Of a stretch of DNA of 9,556 nt, positions 1 through 7,300 are shown piece after piece. Below the pieces are notes generated by a model. That model had not been told where the DNA came from. It did not search any database and saw only the letters and a program-made list of their open reading frames with translations. How positions within the stretch are numbered: position 1 is the stretch's first letter; each line of letters begins with the position of its first letter. The DNA comes from an uncultured Treponema sp. (GTDB lineage Bacteria; Spirochaetota; Spirochaetia; Treponematales; Treponemataceae), in NCBI GenBank assembly GCA_937892225.1, contig CALAUH010000338.1:1-9556 (forward strand), read 5' to 3'. A program made the position numbers and the translations under genes.

Positions 1-1
1 T

Positions 2-451
2 GCAACAAAGGCTGCAAAGTTTGAAGTTGTATTTGATCCTACTCTTGTACGTGGTATGAGTTATTATACAGGAACAATTTTTGAAATTGCTATTCCTGAA
101 TTCGGTGGAAGCTGCGGTGGCGGTGGACGTTACGACAAGATGGTTGGCAAGTTTACAGGACAGGATACACCTGCATGTGGTTTCTCAATCGGATTTGAGA
201 GAATCATCCTCTTATTAATGGAGTCAGGCTTTAAGGTTCCCGGTACATCTGAAAAAATGGCATTTCTTGTTGAAAAGGGATTGCCGACAGACAAGATGAT
301 TTCTGTTATGCAGGAAGCTGCAAAAGAACGTGAAAAGGGCAACAGAGTTCTTGTTGTCAGAATGAACAAGAATAAGAAATTCCAGAAGGAACAGCTGGCA
401 GCCGAAGGATATGAGAATTTCAAAGAATTCTACAAGAATGAACTTAAGTAA
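2..451 (+). CDS. hisS: Histidine--tRNA ligase, C-terminal part (5' end outside window)
   Basis: Class II aminoacyl-tRNA synthetase that charges tRNA-His in the cytoplasm. The frame is open from base 2, and the ATG at 56 is internal, not a start. Visible signatures in order are LVRGMSYYTG, the HisRS-specific histidine-binding segment (usual form LVRGLDYYT); then the glycine-rich GGGGRYD segment; then class II motif 3, GFSIGFERII, with its conserved Arg. After these comes a short α/β anticodon-binding domain (MAFLVEK... RVLVVRMNKNKKFQKEQL). Only about 64 residues follow the first strand of that domain, against roughly 90-100 in E. coli-type HisRS, so the tail is short. From family memory I think this is normal for a clostridial HisRS subgroup rather than a truncation. 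The gene ends in TAA 12 bases before the next ORF, so the two are probably cotranscribed. The assignment is secure; only the tail interpretation is uncertain. Confidence 0.96.
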   Translation, partial: ATKAAKFEVVFDPTLVRGMSYYTGTIFEIAIPEFGGSCGGGGRYDKMVGKFTGQDTPACGFSIGFERIILLLMESGFKVPGTSEKMAFLVEKGLPTDKMISVMQEAAKEREKGNRVLVVRMNKNKKFQKEQLAAEGYENFKEFYKNELK

Positions 452-463
452 GGAAGGAGAAGT

Positions 464-1108
464 ATGGGCGATTACCCTAATTTTGTAATTGGTATAGATA
501 AGAGCTTTTCGGCAAGACTTCTGGGGATAGTCGGAGTACTTCTGCTTAATTTTTGCACTCTTGTATTGGCTTATTGGAATGTTATAGGAGAGTTTGAAGC
601 AATAGTAGTATTACTGATACTGCTTTTGGGAACAGTGCTTACGATTATCTCGTATATCAGGTTCTGGTTTGGCGCAAAGAAGGTTAAAGAAGACAACAGC
701 AGAGCATCACTTGCTGTAATTCTGATTCCGATAATAACCATATTAATATTGTGCAACAGTGTTTTTATGGTATTTCCGTTCCTGGTGGATTCAGATTTCA
801 GTATATTTGTAGATATAACAATCAGTATTTTTGAACTTGTAACTGTTTATATCCTTTCAAATTCAATAATTAAATGTACGATTAGTGAGGCAAAAAAGGA
901 GATGCTAAAGATAGGAGAAAAATCGGACATCGTTGTCATTGCTCCATTTCTCCTGACAACACTGTCAAAGATCGTTTCTGTTATGACGAGAAGCAATGCA
1001 GAAGTGATGTTTGTACTGACCATAGCCTCTTATGTTTTATCGATAATTGCAGATGTTCTTTTCCTGTATTTCCTGAGCAGGGCAAGGAGAAGTATAGAAG
1101 ATCACTAG
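464..1108 (+). CDS. Hypothetical six-helix integral membrane protein
   Basis: I do not recognise a family. The 214-residue product is almost entirely hydrophobic. Candidate membrane helices lie at about residues 19-41, 45-70, 82-108, 113-135, 155-174 and 180-204. Short basic or acidic loops separate them (AKKVKEDNSR near 71-80, SEAKKEMLKIGEKSD near 141-155), and the C-terminus is charged (SRARRSIEDH). There is no signal peptide and no catalytic motif that I can see. The start is well supported: a strong Shine-Dalgarno (AGGAAGGAG, 451-459) precedes the ATG with normal spacing. It follows hisS by 12 bases and is probably read on the same transcript, although no functional link to HisRS is evident. 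Its TAG stop overlaps the stop of convergent azlD. Codon use and composition match the flanking core genes. Confidence 0.8.
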   Translation: MGDYPNFVIGIDKSFSARLLGIVGVLLLNFCTLVLAYWNVIGEFEAIVVLLILLLGTVLTIISYIRFWFGAKKVKEDNSRASLAVILIPIITILILCNSVFMVFPFLVDSDFSIFVDITISIFELVTVYILSNSIIKCTISEAKKEMLKIGEKSDIVVIAPFLLTTLSKIVSVMTRSNAEVMFVLTIASYVLSIIADVLFLYFLSRARRSIEDH

Positions 1109-1413
1109 AATATTAATTCACAAACGAATACGATAATACAGCATATTAAAGAAACCGGAAAAAGTCCGAGGTTGAACCAGGCTGCTATGATTCCTAAAAC
1201 CAGTGCAATAGCTCCCGCAATTGGGGTGTTTGTGGCATCAATAATTGCAGGGAAAGTCATCACTGCAAGTGTTACATAGGGAACATAGTAGAGAAAACTT
1301 CGGAGAAACCGGTTTTTTATTTGCCCTCTTATAAGTGTAAGCGGCAGAATTCGGATTAGATTTGTTACCAAAATCATTATTAAAATATAAATAGCAATAG
1401 ATGGTGTTTCCAT
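1105..1413 (-). CDS. azlD: AzlD-type branched-chain amino acid export subunit
   Basis: Small membrane partner of AzlC. In the AzlCD/YgaZH family the pair exports branched-chain amino acids and toxic analogues such as 4-azaleucine. The 102-residue protein has the usual AzlD length and layout: an N-terminal helix (about 5-24), the family-typical stretch RFLRSFLYYVPYVTLAVMTF with the helix around 38-60, and one or two further helices to the C-terminus (about 64-98). The start is ATG at 1413 with AAGGA about 6 bases upstream. It lies 18 bases downstream of azlC in the same direction, the normal order, so the two form an operon. Its stop lies within CTAG at 1105-1108, which also contains the stop of the convergent membrane gene. 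Family assignment comes from sequence pattern and neighbour; substrate is inferred from family knowledge. Confidence 0.9.
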   Translation of the reverse strand: METPSIAIYILIMILVTNLIRILPLTLIRGQIKNRFLRSFLYYVPYVTLAVMTFPAIIDATNTPIAGAIALVLGIIAAWFNLGLFPVSLICCIIVFVCELIF

Positions 1414-1431
1414 GTTATGTCCTTATTCGAA

Positions 1432-2154
1432 TTAATTTTCAGTCTTTTCGGGATCTGTGTTAATGGGTTTGATAATTGCAACGGCAGAAGCAATTACAAC
1501 AGTTAAAATTACAGTTCTTATACCAAAGCTTAAGTCTTTAATACCCGGAATATAATAAGTTCCGAGATAACTTAACAGAAAACTTATTATCACGGCCACA
1601 AGAACCGCTTTGTCCTTACGGGCAGGCGGTATTATTATGGCGATAAACATTCCATACAATGCAACACTTAGTGCTGAAACGATATTAGTAGGAAGTATAT
1701 TGCCTGCAATTATTCCAAGGCAGGTACCCAAAGCCCACAATGGTGAAGAAATTGTAAAGGCTCCGAATGTATAAGCCGGCTCAAGATAGCCCTCATAAGC
1801 TGAGGATATTGCAAATATTTCATCTGTAACACAAAAACCGACAAGTATTCTTTTGAACAATGAGGTCTTTGGACTGAATTTCTGGCTCAGAGCTGTACTC
1901 ATCAGAAGATATCTGAGGTTAGTGATGCAGCAGATAACGACAATATCAAGATAAGGCTCTGCCTTTTCTATTAATTTGTAAACACCGTATTCACCGGCAG
2001 ATGCTCGGGTAAAAAAGCTTGCTATGAAACCAACAAGAGCATTTATTCCGCCATTTTTGGCAATGATTCCCAAAGAAAACGATACTGCAAAATATCCAAG
2101 TCCTATGGGGATACCGTCTTTTAATCCTTTTAAAAATATTTTCCGTTTTTCCAT
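1432..2154 (-). CDS. azlC: AzlC-type branched-chain amino acid permease
   Basis: Large subunit of the AzlCD exporter in the cytoplasmic membrane. Recognisable AzlC features are the N-terminal GLKDGIPIGLGYFAVSF segment, the motif NLRYLLMSTALS near residue 80 (family NLR(H/Y)LLMS), and the FCVTDEIFA segment near 107-116 (family TDE.FA). Several further hydrophobic helices run to residue ~230, and a short polar tail follows. The length, about 240 residues, is normal. I chose the ATG at 2154: the only Shine-Dalgarno-like sequence, AGGTGA (minus strand, about 2168-2173), is about 13 bases from it, which is long. The upstream in-frame TTG at 2166 would be only one base away from that site. The frame stays open further upstream, so the start is less sure than the identity. 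azlD follows 18 bases downstream. Confidence 0.92.
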   Translation of the reverse strand: MEKRKIFLKGLKDGIPIGLGYFAVSFSLGIIAKNGGINALVGFIASFFTRASAGEYGVYKLIEKAEPYLDIVVICCITNLRYLLMSTALSQKFSPKTSLFKRILVGFCVTDEIFAISSAYEGYLEPAYTFGAFTISSPLWALGTCLGIIAGNILPTNIVSALSVALYGMFIAIIIPPARKDKAVLVAVIISFLLSYLGTYYIPGIKDLSFGIRTVILTVVIASAVAIIKPINTDPEKTEN

Positions 2155-2228
2155 ATATATGTTCAAATCACCTGAATGCTTATGGATTTGAGTCCTTTCT
2201 GCTAAATGGATAACAATAAAGCCTATTC

Positions 2229-2257
2229 ATTATCTACTATTTTGAATTAAAAATAAA
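2229..2257 (-). promoter_or_regulatory. Possible sigma-A promoter for azlCD
   Basis: Read on the minus strand, TTTATT (2257-2252) and GATAAT (2234-2229) are separated by 17 bases, which fits a weak sigma-A promoter. It would give a leader of about 70 bases before azlC. The region is very AT-rich, so chance matches are likely. No operator repeat for an Lrp- or AzlB-type regulator is evident. Confidence 0.3.
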
Positions 2258-2304
2258 GATATCAGTGAAAGAAAGTGCAGAAGACGGGCATTGTGCTACT
2301 TTTA

Positions 2305-2335
2305 TTGAATAAAAATAATAGATGTATGCTATAAT
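2305..2335 (+). promoter_or_regulatory. Extended -10 sigma-A promoter for the DHH phosphoesterase gene
   Basis: A perfect TATAAT at 2330-2335 is preceded by TGC (2327-2329), giving the extended -10 form TGnTATAAT. TTGAAT at 2305-2310 could serve as the -35 box with a long 19-base spacer, which an extended -10 tolerates. Transcription would start near 2342, leaving a leader of about 30 bases. GGAG (2361-2364) lies 8 bases before the ATG at 2373. Confidence 0.65.
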
Positions 2336-2372
2336 ATGTACAGGTTTTTAGCATATAGTTGGAGAATACATA

Positions 2373-3878
2373 ATGAAACTTAATGAATTGCTTAAATACG
2401 ATAAGATAACTATTCAATGTCATGATAATCCTGATCCGGATGCACTTGCATCAGCCTATGGATTATTCAGATATTTTAAAAGCAAAGGTAAAAGTTCAAG
2501 AATTATATATGGCGGACGAAGCCCGATTCAAAAAGCAAATATACGCCTGATGATGGATGAATTGGGGATAGAAGCAGAATATATCAAGGATAAGGATATA
2601 CCGGTTGAGGGGCTGCTTATTACAGTTGACTGCCAGTATAAGGAGGGTAATGTTACCCCGTATAAGGCAGATGACATAGCCATAATAGACCATCATCAGT
2701 CTACAGGGCTTGTATCGGCATCTATGGATATGACGGAAATACATCCTTATCTTGGAAGCTGTTCAACACTTGTTTGGAAAATGCTAAAAGAAGAGGGCTA
2801 TGATATTGATGCAGATAAAAAACTTGGAACAGCTCTTTACTATGGACTTATGACGGATACCGGCAATTTCGTAGAGGTTCATCATCCGCTTGACAGAGAT
2901 ATGATGGATGTGGTTGTGTATGACAAAATACTGGTCAGACAATTCTGTAATTCAAATATTTCCTTGGACGAATTAAGAATAGCAGGCGTTGCACTCATGA
3001 AATATGAGTATGATGAGAAGAGAAGATTTACACTTATAGGAGCTGAACCCTGTGATCCAAACATACTGGGACTTATAAGTGATCTTGCGTTACAGGTTGA
3101 TACTGTTGACTGCAATCTTGTCTATAATGAAACGCCGGATGGATATAAGTTTTCTGTAAGAAGCTGTATCAAAGAGGTTCATGCCAGTGACTTTGCAGAG
3201 TTTCTTGCAAGACAGATAGGCTCAGGCGGAGGACATACGGATAAAGCCGGTGGGTTTATCTCAAAGTCTAAATTGGAACGCGTCTACGGAGCTTCGGATG
3301 CAGGTGATTATTTCCAGAAGAAGGTTGCGGAGTATTTTGATAATACCGAGATTATATATGCAGCAGAGTATGACCTTGACACTTCGGATATGAAAGAATA
3401 CGCCAAAAAGCGTCTTGTTGTAGGTTATGCAGATCCGGCAGATTTTCTTCCTGTAGGAACGGAAGTAACCATTAGAACACTGGAAGGTGATGTTAATAAT
3501 GTGGTAACCGGTGATTATTACATAATGATTGGAATAATCGGAGAAGTGTATCCTATTACGAAAGCAAAATTCAAAGAGGCATACAATGAGGTAAATGACA
3601 ACTTCAACTGTGATCTTGAATATGTTCCGACAATCAGGAGCAAGAACGATGGTATCATACACAGTCTTATGGAATATGCGCATTCATGTCAGGCCAAGGC
3701 TGCAGCTCACAGACTTGCAAAACAGTTAGATCATCCGGTTAAAATTTTTACTGAGTGGGATGAGGACAACTATTACCTTGGTAATACCGGTGATTTCATT
3801 ATGTGTAATATTAACGACTGCCATGATATTTATATAGTGAAAAAGGATATCTTTTACGAGACATATGAACCGGTTTAA
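2373..3878 (+). CDS. DHH/DHHA1 family phosphoesterase with long C-terminal extension
   Basis: Soluble metal-dependent phosphodiesterase of the DHH superfamily (NrnA/RecJ-like), expected to cleave small oligonucleotides, cyclic dinucleotide products or single-stranded DNA. Motifs visible: HDNPDPDA (residues 17-24; family HxNPDxD), an Asp in VDC (residue 86), IIDHH (104-108), and TDTGNF (161-166), together giving the Mn-binding set. The DHHA1 substrate-binding motif GSGGGHTDKAGG lies at about 283-294. These fill residues 1-300, the size of a whole NrnA. A further ~200 residues follow that I cannot assign; they contain no membrane helix and no PAS/GGDEF, so this is not GdpP. The start is ATG at 2373, preceded by GGAG 8 bases upstream and an extended -10 promoter. 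It may be monocistronic: a 100-base gap precedes the next gene, without an obvious terminator. The substrate is not determinable from sequence. Confidence 0.88.
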   Translation: MKLNELLKYDKITIQCHDNPDPDALASAYGLFRYFKSKGKSSRIIYGGRSPIQKANIRLMMDELGIEAEYIKDKDIPVEGLLITVDCQYKEGNVTPYKADDIAIIDHHQSTGLVSASMDMTEIHPYLGSCSTLVWKMLKEEGYDIDADKKLGTALYYGLMTDTGNFVEVHHPLDRDMMDVVVYDKILVRQFCNSNISLDELRIAGVALMKYEYDEKRRFTLIGAEPCDPNILGLISDLALQVDTVDCNLVYNETPDGYKFSVRSCIKEVHASDFAEFLARQIGSGGGHTDKAGGFISKSKLERVYGASDAGDYFQKKVAEYFDNTEIIYAAEYDLDTSDMKEYAKKRLVVGYADPADFLPVGTEVTIRTLEGDVNNVVTGDYYIMIGIIGEVYPITKAKFKEAYNEVNDNFNCDLEYVPTIRSKNDGIIHSLMEYAHSCQAKAAAHRLAKQLDHPVKIFTEWDEDNYYLGNTGDFIMCNINDCHDIYIVKKDIFYETYEPV

Positions 3879-3892
3879 GGTTAAATGAATTA

Positions 3893-3922
3893 TTGGATTA
3901 AAGATTTTGGGAGATGGATAAT
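3893..3922 (+). promoter_or_regulatory. Possible promoter upstream of the mnmA start
   Basis: TTGGAT (3893-3898) and GATAAT (3917-3922) are spaced by 18 bases, each one or two bases from sigma-A consensus. Transcription from here would begin near 3929 and produce a leader of about 50 bases that contains the mini-ORF at 3955. No terminator hairpin separates this gene from the DHH gene, so read-through is also possible. Confidence 0.35.
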
Positions 3923-3954
3923 AAATATATGAGCTTTTGCAGAGAGGGATGTAT

Positions 3955-3972
3955 ATGACATTATCCGGTTAG
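3955..3972 (+). CDS. Five-codon leader ORF (MTLSG) before mnmA
   Basis: ATG at 3955 has a good Shine-Dalgarno (GAGAGGG ending at 3948, spacer 6) and encodes only Met-Thr-Leu-Ser-Gly before TAG. The stop is followed directly by TGA and TAA in the same frame and then by the ATG of the mnmA-headed gene at 3979. That ATG has no Shine-Dalgarno of its own. The simplest reading is a translated leader whose terminating ribosomes reinitiate on the next ATG. It could also be chance. The function is inferred from arrangement only. Confidence 0.35.
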   Translation: MTLSG

Positions 3973-3978
3973 TGATAA

Positions 3979-4306
3979 ATGAAAAAAGTAGTAGTTGGGC
4001 TTTCAGGTGGAGTTGATTCTGCTGTGGCAGCCTATCTTCTAAAAGAGTCAGGTTATGAGGTGACAGGAGTACATCTTAACCTTGTTGGAAATGCCGAAGG
4101 CGATGCTGCTAAAGCAGTAGCCGAACATCTGGGCATTAGTTATAAGGAGCTGGACTTTAGAGAAGATTTTCAAAAAAGTGTTAAAGAGTATTTTGTAACA
4201 GAATATCTTGCAGGAAGAACACCGAATCCCTGCTGTAGATGTAACAGAATCATTAAGTTCGAAAAACTCCTTGAGTGGGCGCAGGAAAATGAAATTGAAT
4301 ATGATA
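3979..4306 (+). pseudogene. mnmA: 5' fragment of a tRNA-specific 2-thiouridylase gene
   Basis: MnmA makes 2-thiouridine at wobble position 34 of tRNA-Lys, -Glu and -Gln, using ATP and a relayed persulfide sulfur. The fragment keeps the N-terminal PP-loop ATP pyrophosphatase motif GLSGGVDSAVAAYLL (SGGVDS at residues 9-14). It also keeps the diagnostic GRTPNPCCRCNRIIKF (about 79-94), in which Cys88 of the RCN triplet corresponds to the first catalytic cysteine. Homology is convincing to about LLEWAQENEIEY (97-108). The expected ATGHY segment, second cysteine and tRNA-binding domains never appear: the frame continues into unrelated AT-rich sequence. The breakpoint is placed at roughly 4285-4306 from loss of family pattern and composition change; the exact base cannot be fixed. 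The fragment retains about 108 of the usual ~350-370 residues, so it cannot be a working enzyme. No other part of mnmA lies in the window. Confidence 0.82.
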
Positions 4307-7300
4307 ATCCTGTTGTACAAAAATTTGATTCATTGGTAGAACGTTGTTATTTACAGCTTGATGATGATGATAAAAAATACAATGTTACACAAGAAGTAAA
4401 ACTTCAAAGATATGAAAATTACTGGAAACCATTAATAGAAGAATTAAGAAATAGTATTATTTCTGAAAATAAAGATGTAATTAATATTTTTAATCAGATT
4501 AATGAAAATGATAATGTTGAAAACATTAAACAAAAACTCGATGAATGTTATATAAAATTACAGGAAAAAATAAAAGCTGATTATGAAAGAGAAAAGATTC
4601 CTTATGTTGAACTTCATTATTCTGAAAGTAGTAAATTGTATGACAATAAAATTTATACATTAAAAGAATTTAATGACATAATTACAAAACTTGATACAGA
4701 ATTTCATAACAGAAAAGAATATGCAGAATTAAAATATGGTTCTGTTGATAATTATTTCAATATTGAACAAGCCGGAAAATTACCGGAAGAAGATAAAAAC
4801 ATTCAGTTTGGTTATGATAAAACTGAATTTACTGTTTTTAATATTCCTAATCCAGATAATCCTGAAGATACATATAGTTATAGTGCAAGTCGTTTTGATA
4901 TAGGGGATGGTTATGGTTCTGTTTTTGATTTTATAAGAGTTACCTGTTCTTATGATGAAATTATTAAATCCATGAATTCACTTGAACGAAAAATCTATCA
5001 GCCTTCTGTATCAAAAGATTACAGAGAAAAAATTGATACTCTATTTGAAGATAAAAACAAAGTATTAAAAGAAAATCTTAATACTGTATTTGAAAAATTA
5101 AATAATGCAAATAAAAAATATAAAGAACTTCATCAATCTTTCATTATAGATGCATCTGAAGCTGATGATATAAATGAAAAATTAAATAATGGATTAAATG
5201 AAATTAAGGAAACTTATGAAACAGCAATTCAAGATGTGTATAAACAGTTTCTTACAGAATATGAAATTAATGAACGATATAACAGTATTAAAAAAGACCA
5301 GACATTAACATATCTTTCAAGTAAAGCAAAACAGATGCTTCTATCTAATTTGTATCAGGTAAGCAGAGATTCACAAAAAGCCATGAATAATGGAGAATCA
5401 TTTAAAACAGACTGGGATTTACAGCGTAAAATATTTGACGTATTTCCTGCAGTATGTAATATCGGTAACTATACAGATACATTACTTGAATCAACTGTTT
5501 CTGGATTAGGAAAAAATATTGAATCTACTGTTGAACAGACAACAGCAGAACAATTAACTGATAAAGAAATAAAAGAAGGTAAAACTTTAGCTGCTGATGC
5601 TGAAAAAGAAATTTTACAAAAAAAATATGATTCAGAAACTGGTAAAAATTATGATCATAATTTAACAACTACTGATATTGCAAAAAAATTAAGGGAATAT
5701 ATTAAGAAAAATCATCCAGGATATAAATTTTCTGTTACTTCACAGTATTACTCTGGTGGTTCATCTATTTCTGTAAATTTAAAAGAAGCACCTGTTCCAA
5801 TTGCTGATTTTAATTCCATAAAAAATTATTGTGAAAATGATAAAAAAGTTCGATTTTTTGATTATAATAAAAAAACTTATGTTCAATATGGTGATTTAAT
5901 TACTGATATAGAAAAGAAAGAATTTATTGAAAATTTACTTAATAATTCATCATTTTATGATATAAATAAATTTCATCGTGAATATATGGATTATATGACT
6001 CCAGAAGTTAAAAATGTAATCACAGATGTTATTAATTATCTTGAATCTTATAATTATGACCATTCCGATTTACAAACTGATTATTATGATGTTAATTTTC
6101 ATTCTGATTATAGAATTTCTAAAGAAGCTGTAAATAAATCATATTTAAAAATTGTTACAAACAATTCTAAAGGTATACTGGATAACTTTTCTTCATGGTA
6201 TGATTATTTTTATTCTAATGCTGATAACAAAACTATTCAGAACAGTATTAATAAAATTAATGGTATATATGATTCAGAAAGAAAAAATAATGAATTATTC
6301 AATAAGGTAATTAATTCTCTTGCTGAAGAAAGAAAAGATATGTTTACAAGTGACCGTGAAGTTGCTTCTATAATGATGTCTTTATCTAATACTGGTTATT
6401 TAAAAAATATTATTGATTTAAATAATTATGATTTTAATGAAACAGTAAGTGATATTATTAATATTCAACATGAAAACTCAGAAAAAAATAAAGAAGTTAT
6501 CTGGAAATGGATAAGATATGATGATGGAAGCGGGTGTCTAGAAGGACCTTCTGGAAATCAATATTTTAGTTATGATAATTCTACTGGTGAATATAAAATC
6601 TATGAAAGTGACAGATGGTTGCTTCAAAGTGAAATTAATCAGAATATCTCTTTTAAAGAATATGCTGAAAACTATATTAGAGAAAATATTGATACAAATG
6701 CAAATATTAAATTTATAGATGTATTAATAACTGAAGAAGAATATTTTGGTATAAATAATGAAAATATTTCTGATGAAGAACTTGATATTTGTAATAAAGT
6801 ACTGCCAGCAGAACAGTTAAAGCTTACACTTGAACTTTCAAAAGGTGAAGAAGGTGAATTTTATAAAAATAAGTTAAAAGAAATTGCTGATACTTATAAA
6901 AAAATTAATTCAGATACTGAACTTACAAATGAAGATGGTACACATAATTTAGGTTTTCATTATTTTCTTGGTAATACAGATATTTATATTTCTGAAATTG
7001 ATTCAGATGGAATCGGATTTGGTTATACTATTTTGAATGGTGATTTAGAAATGTCAGAATGGGGTAGTTCTTCCATTGAAGAAATTATATCTATTCCAAA
7101 TATGGAAATGGATTATCATGTTCCTGATAATATAACAATTGAAAAAATGCTTTACAATAAAAATCCAGATTATTTTTCTGAATATGAAACTAAAAAAGAT
7201 TTGTTTAATGTTATTAATTTTACAAATTGGACTTATTTTAATTCAGAAAAAATATCTACAAAAGTTTATGATGTAGAAATATCTGCTTCATTATATGAGC

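Noticed and set aside
2167..2372. Riboswitch or T-box in the azlC/DHH intergenic region
   Set aside because: No conserved T-box sequence, aptamer core or terminator hairpin could be found. The region is explained by two divergent promoters and short leaders.
3261..3683. Antisense open frame of ~140 codons inside the DHH gene
   Set aside because: It lies opposite a well-supported conserved coding frame, has no convincing Shine-Dalgarno, and its translation (Cys/Ile/Tyr-rich with no domain pattern) looks like a shadow of the real frame.
4048..4320. Antisense open frame across the mnmA fragment
   Set aside because: It is opposite the conserved PP-loop and PNPCxxCN coding sequence and has no family pattern of its own.
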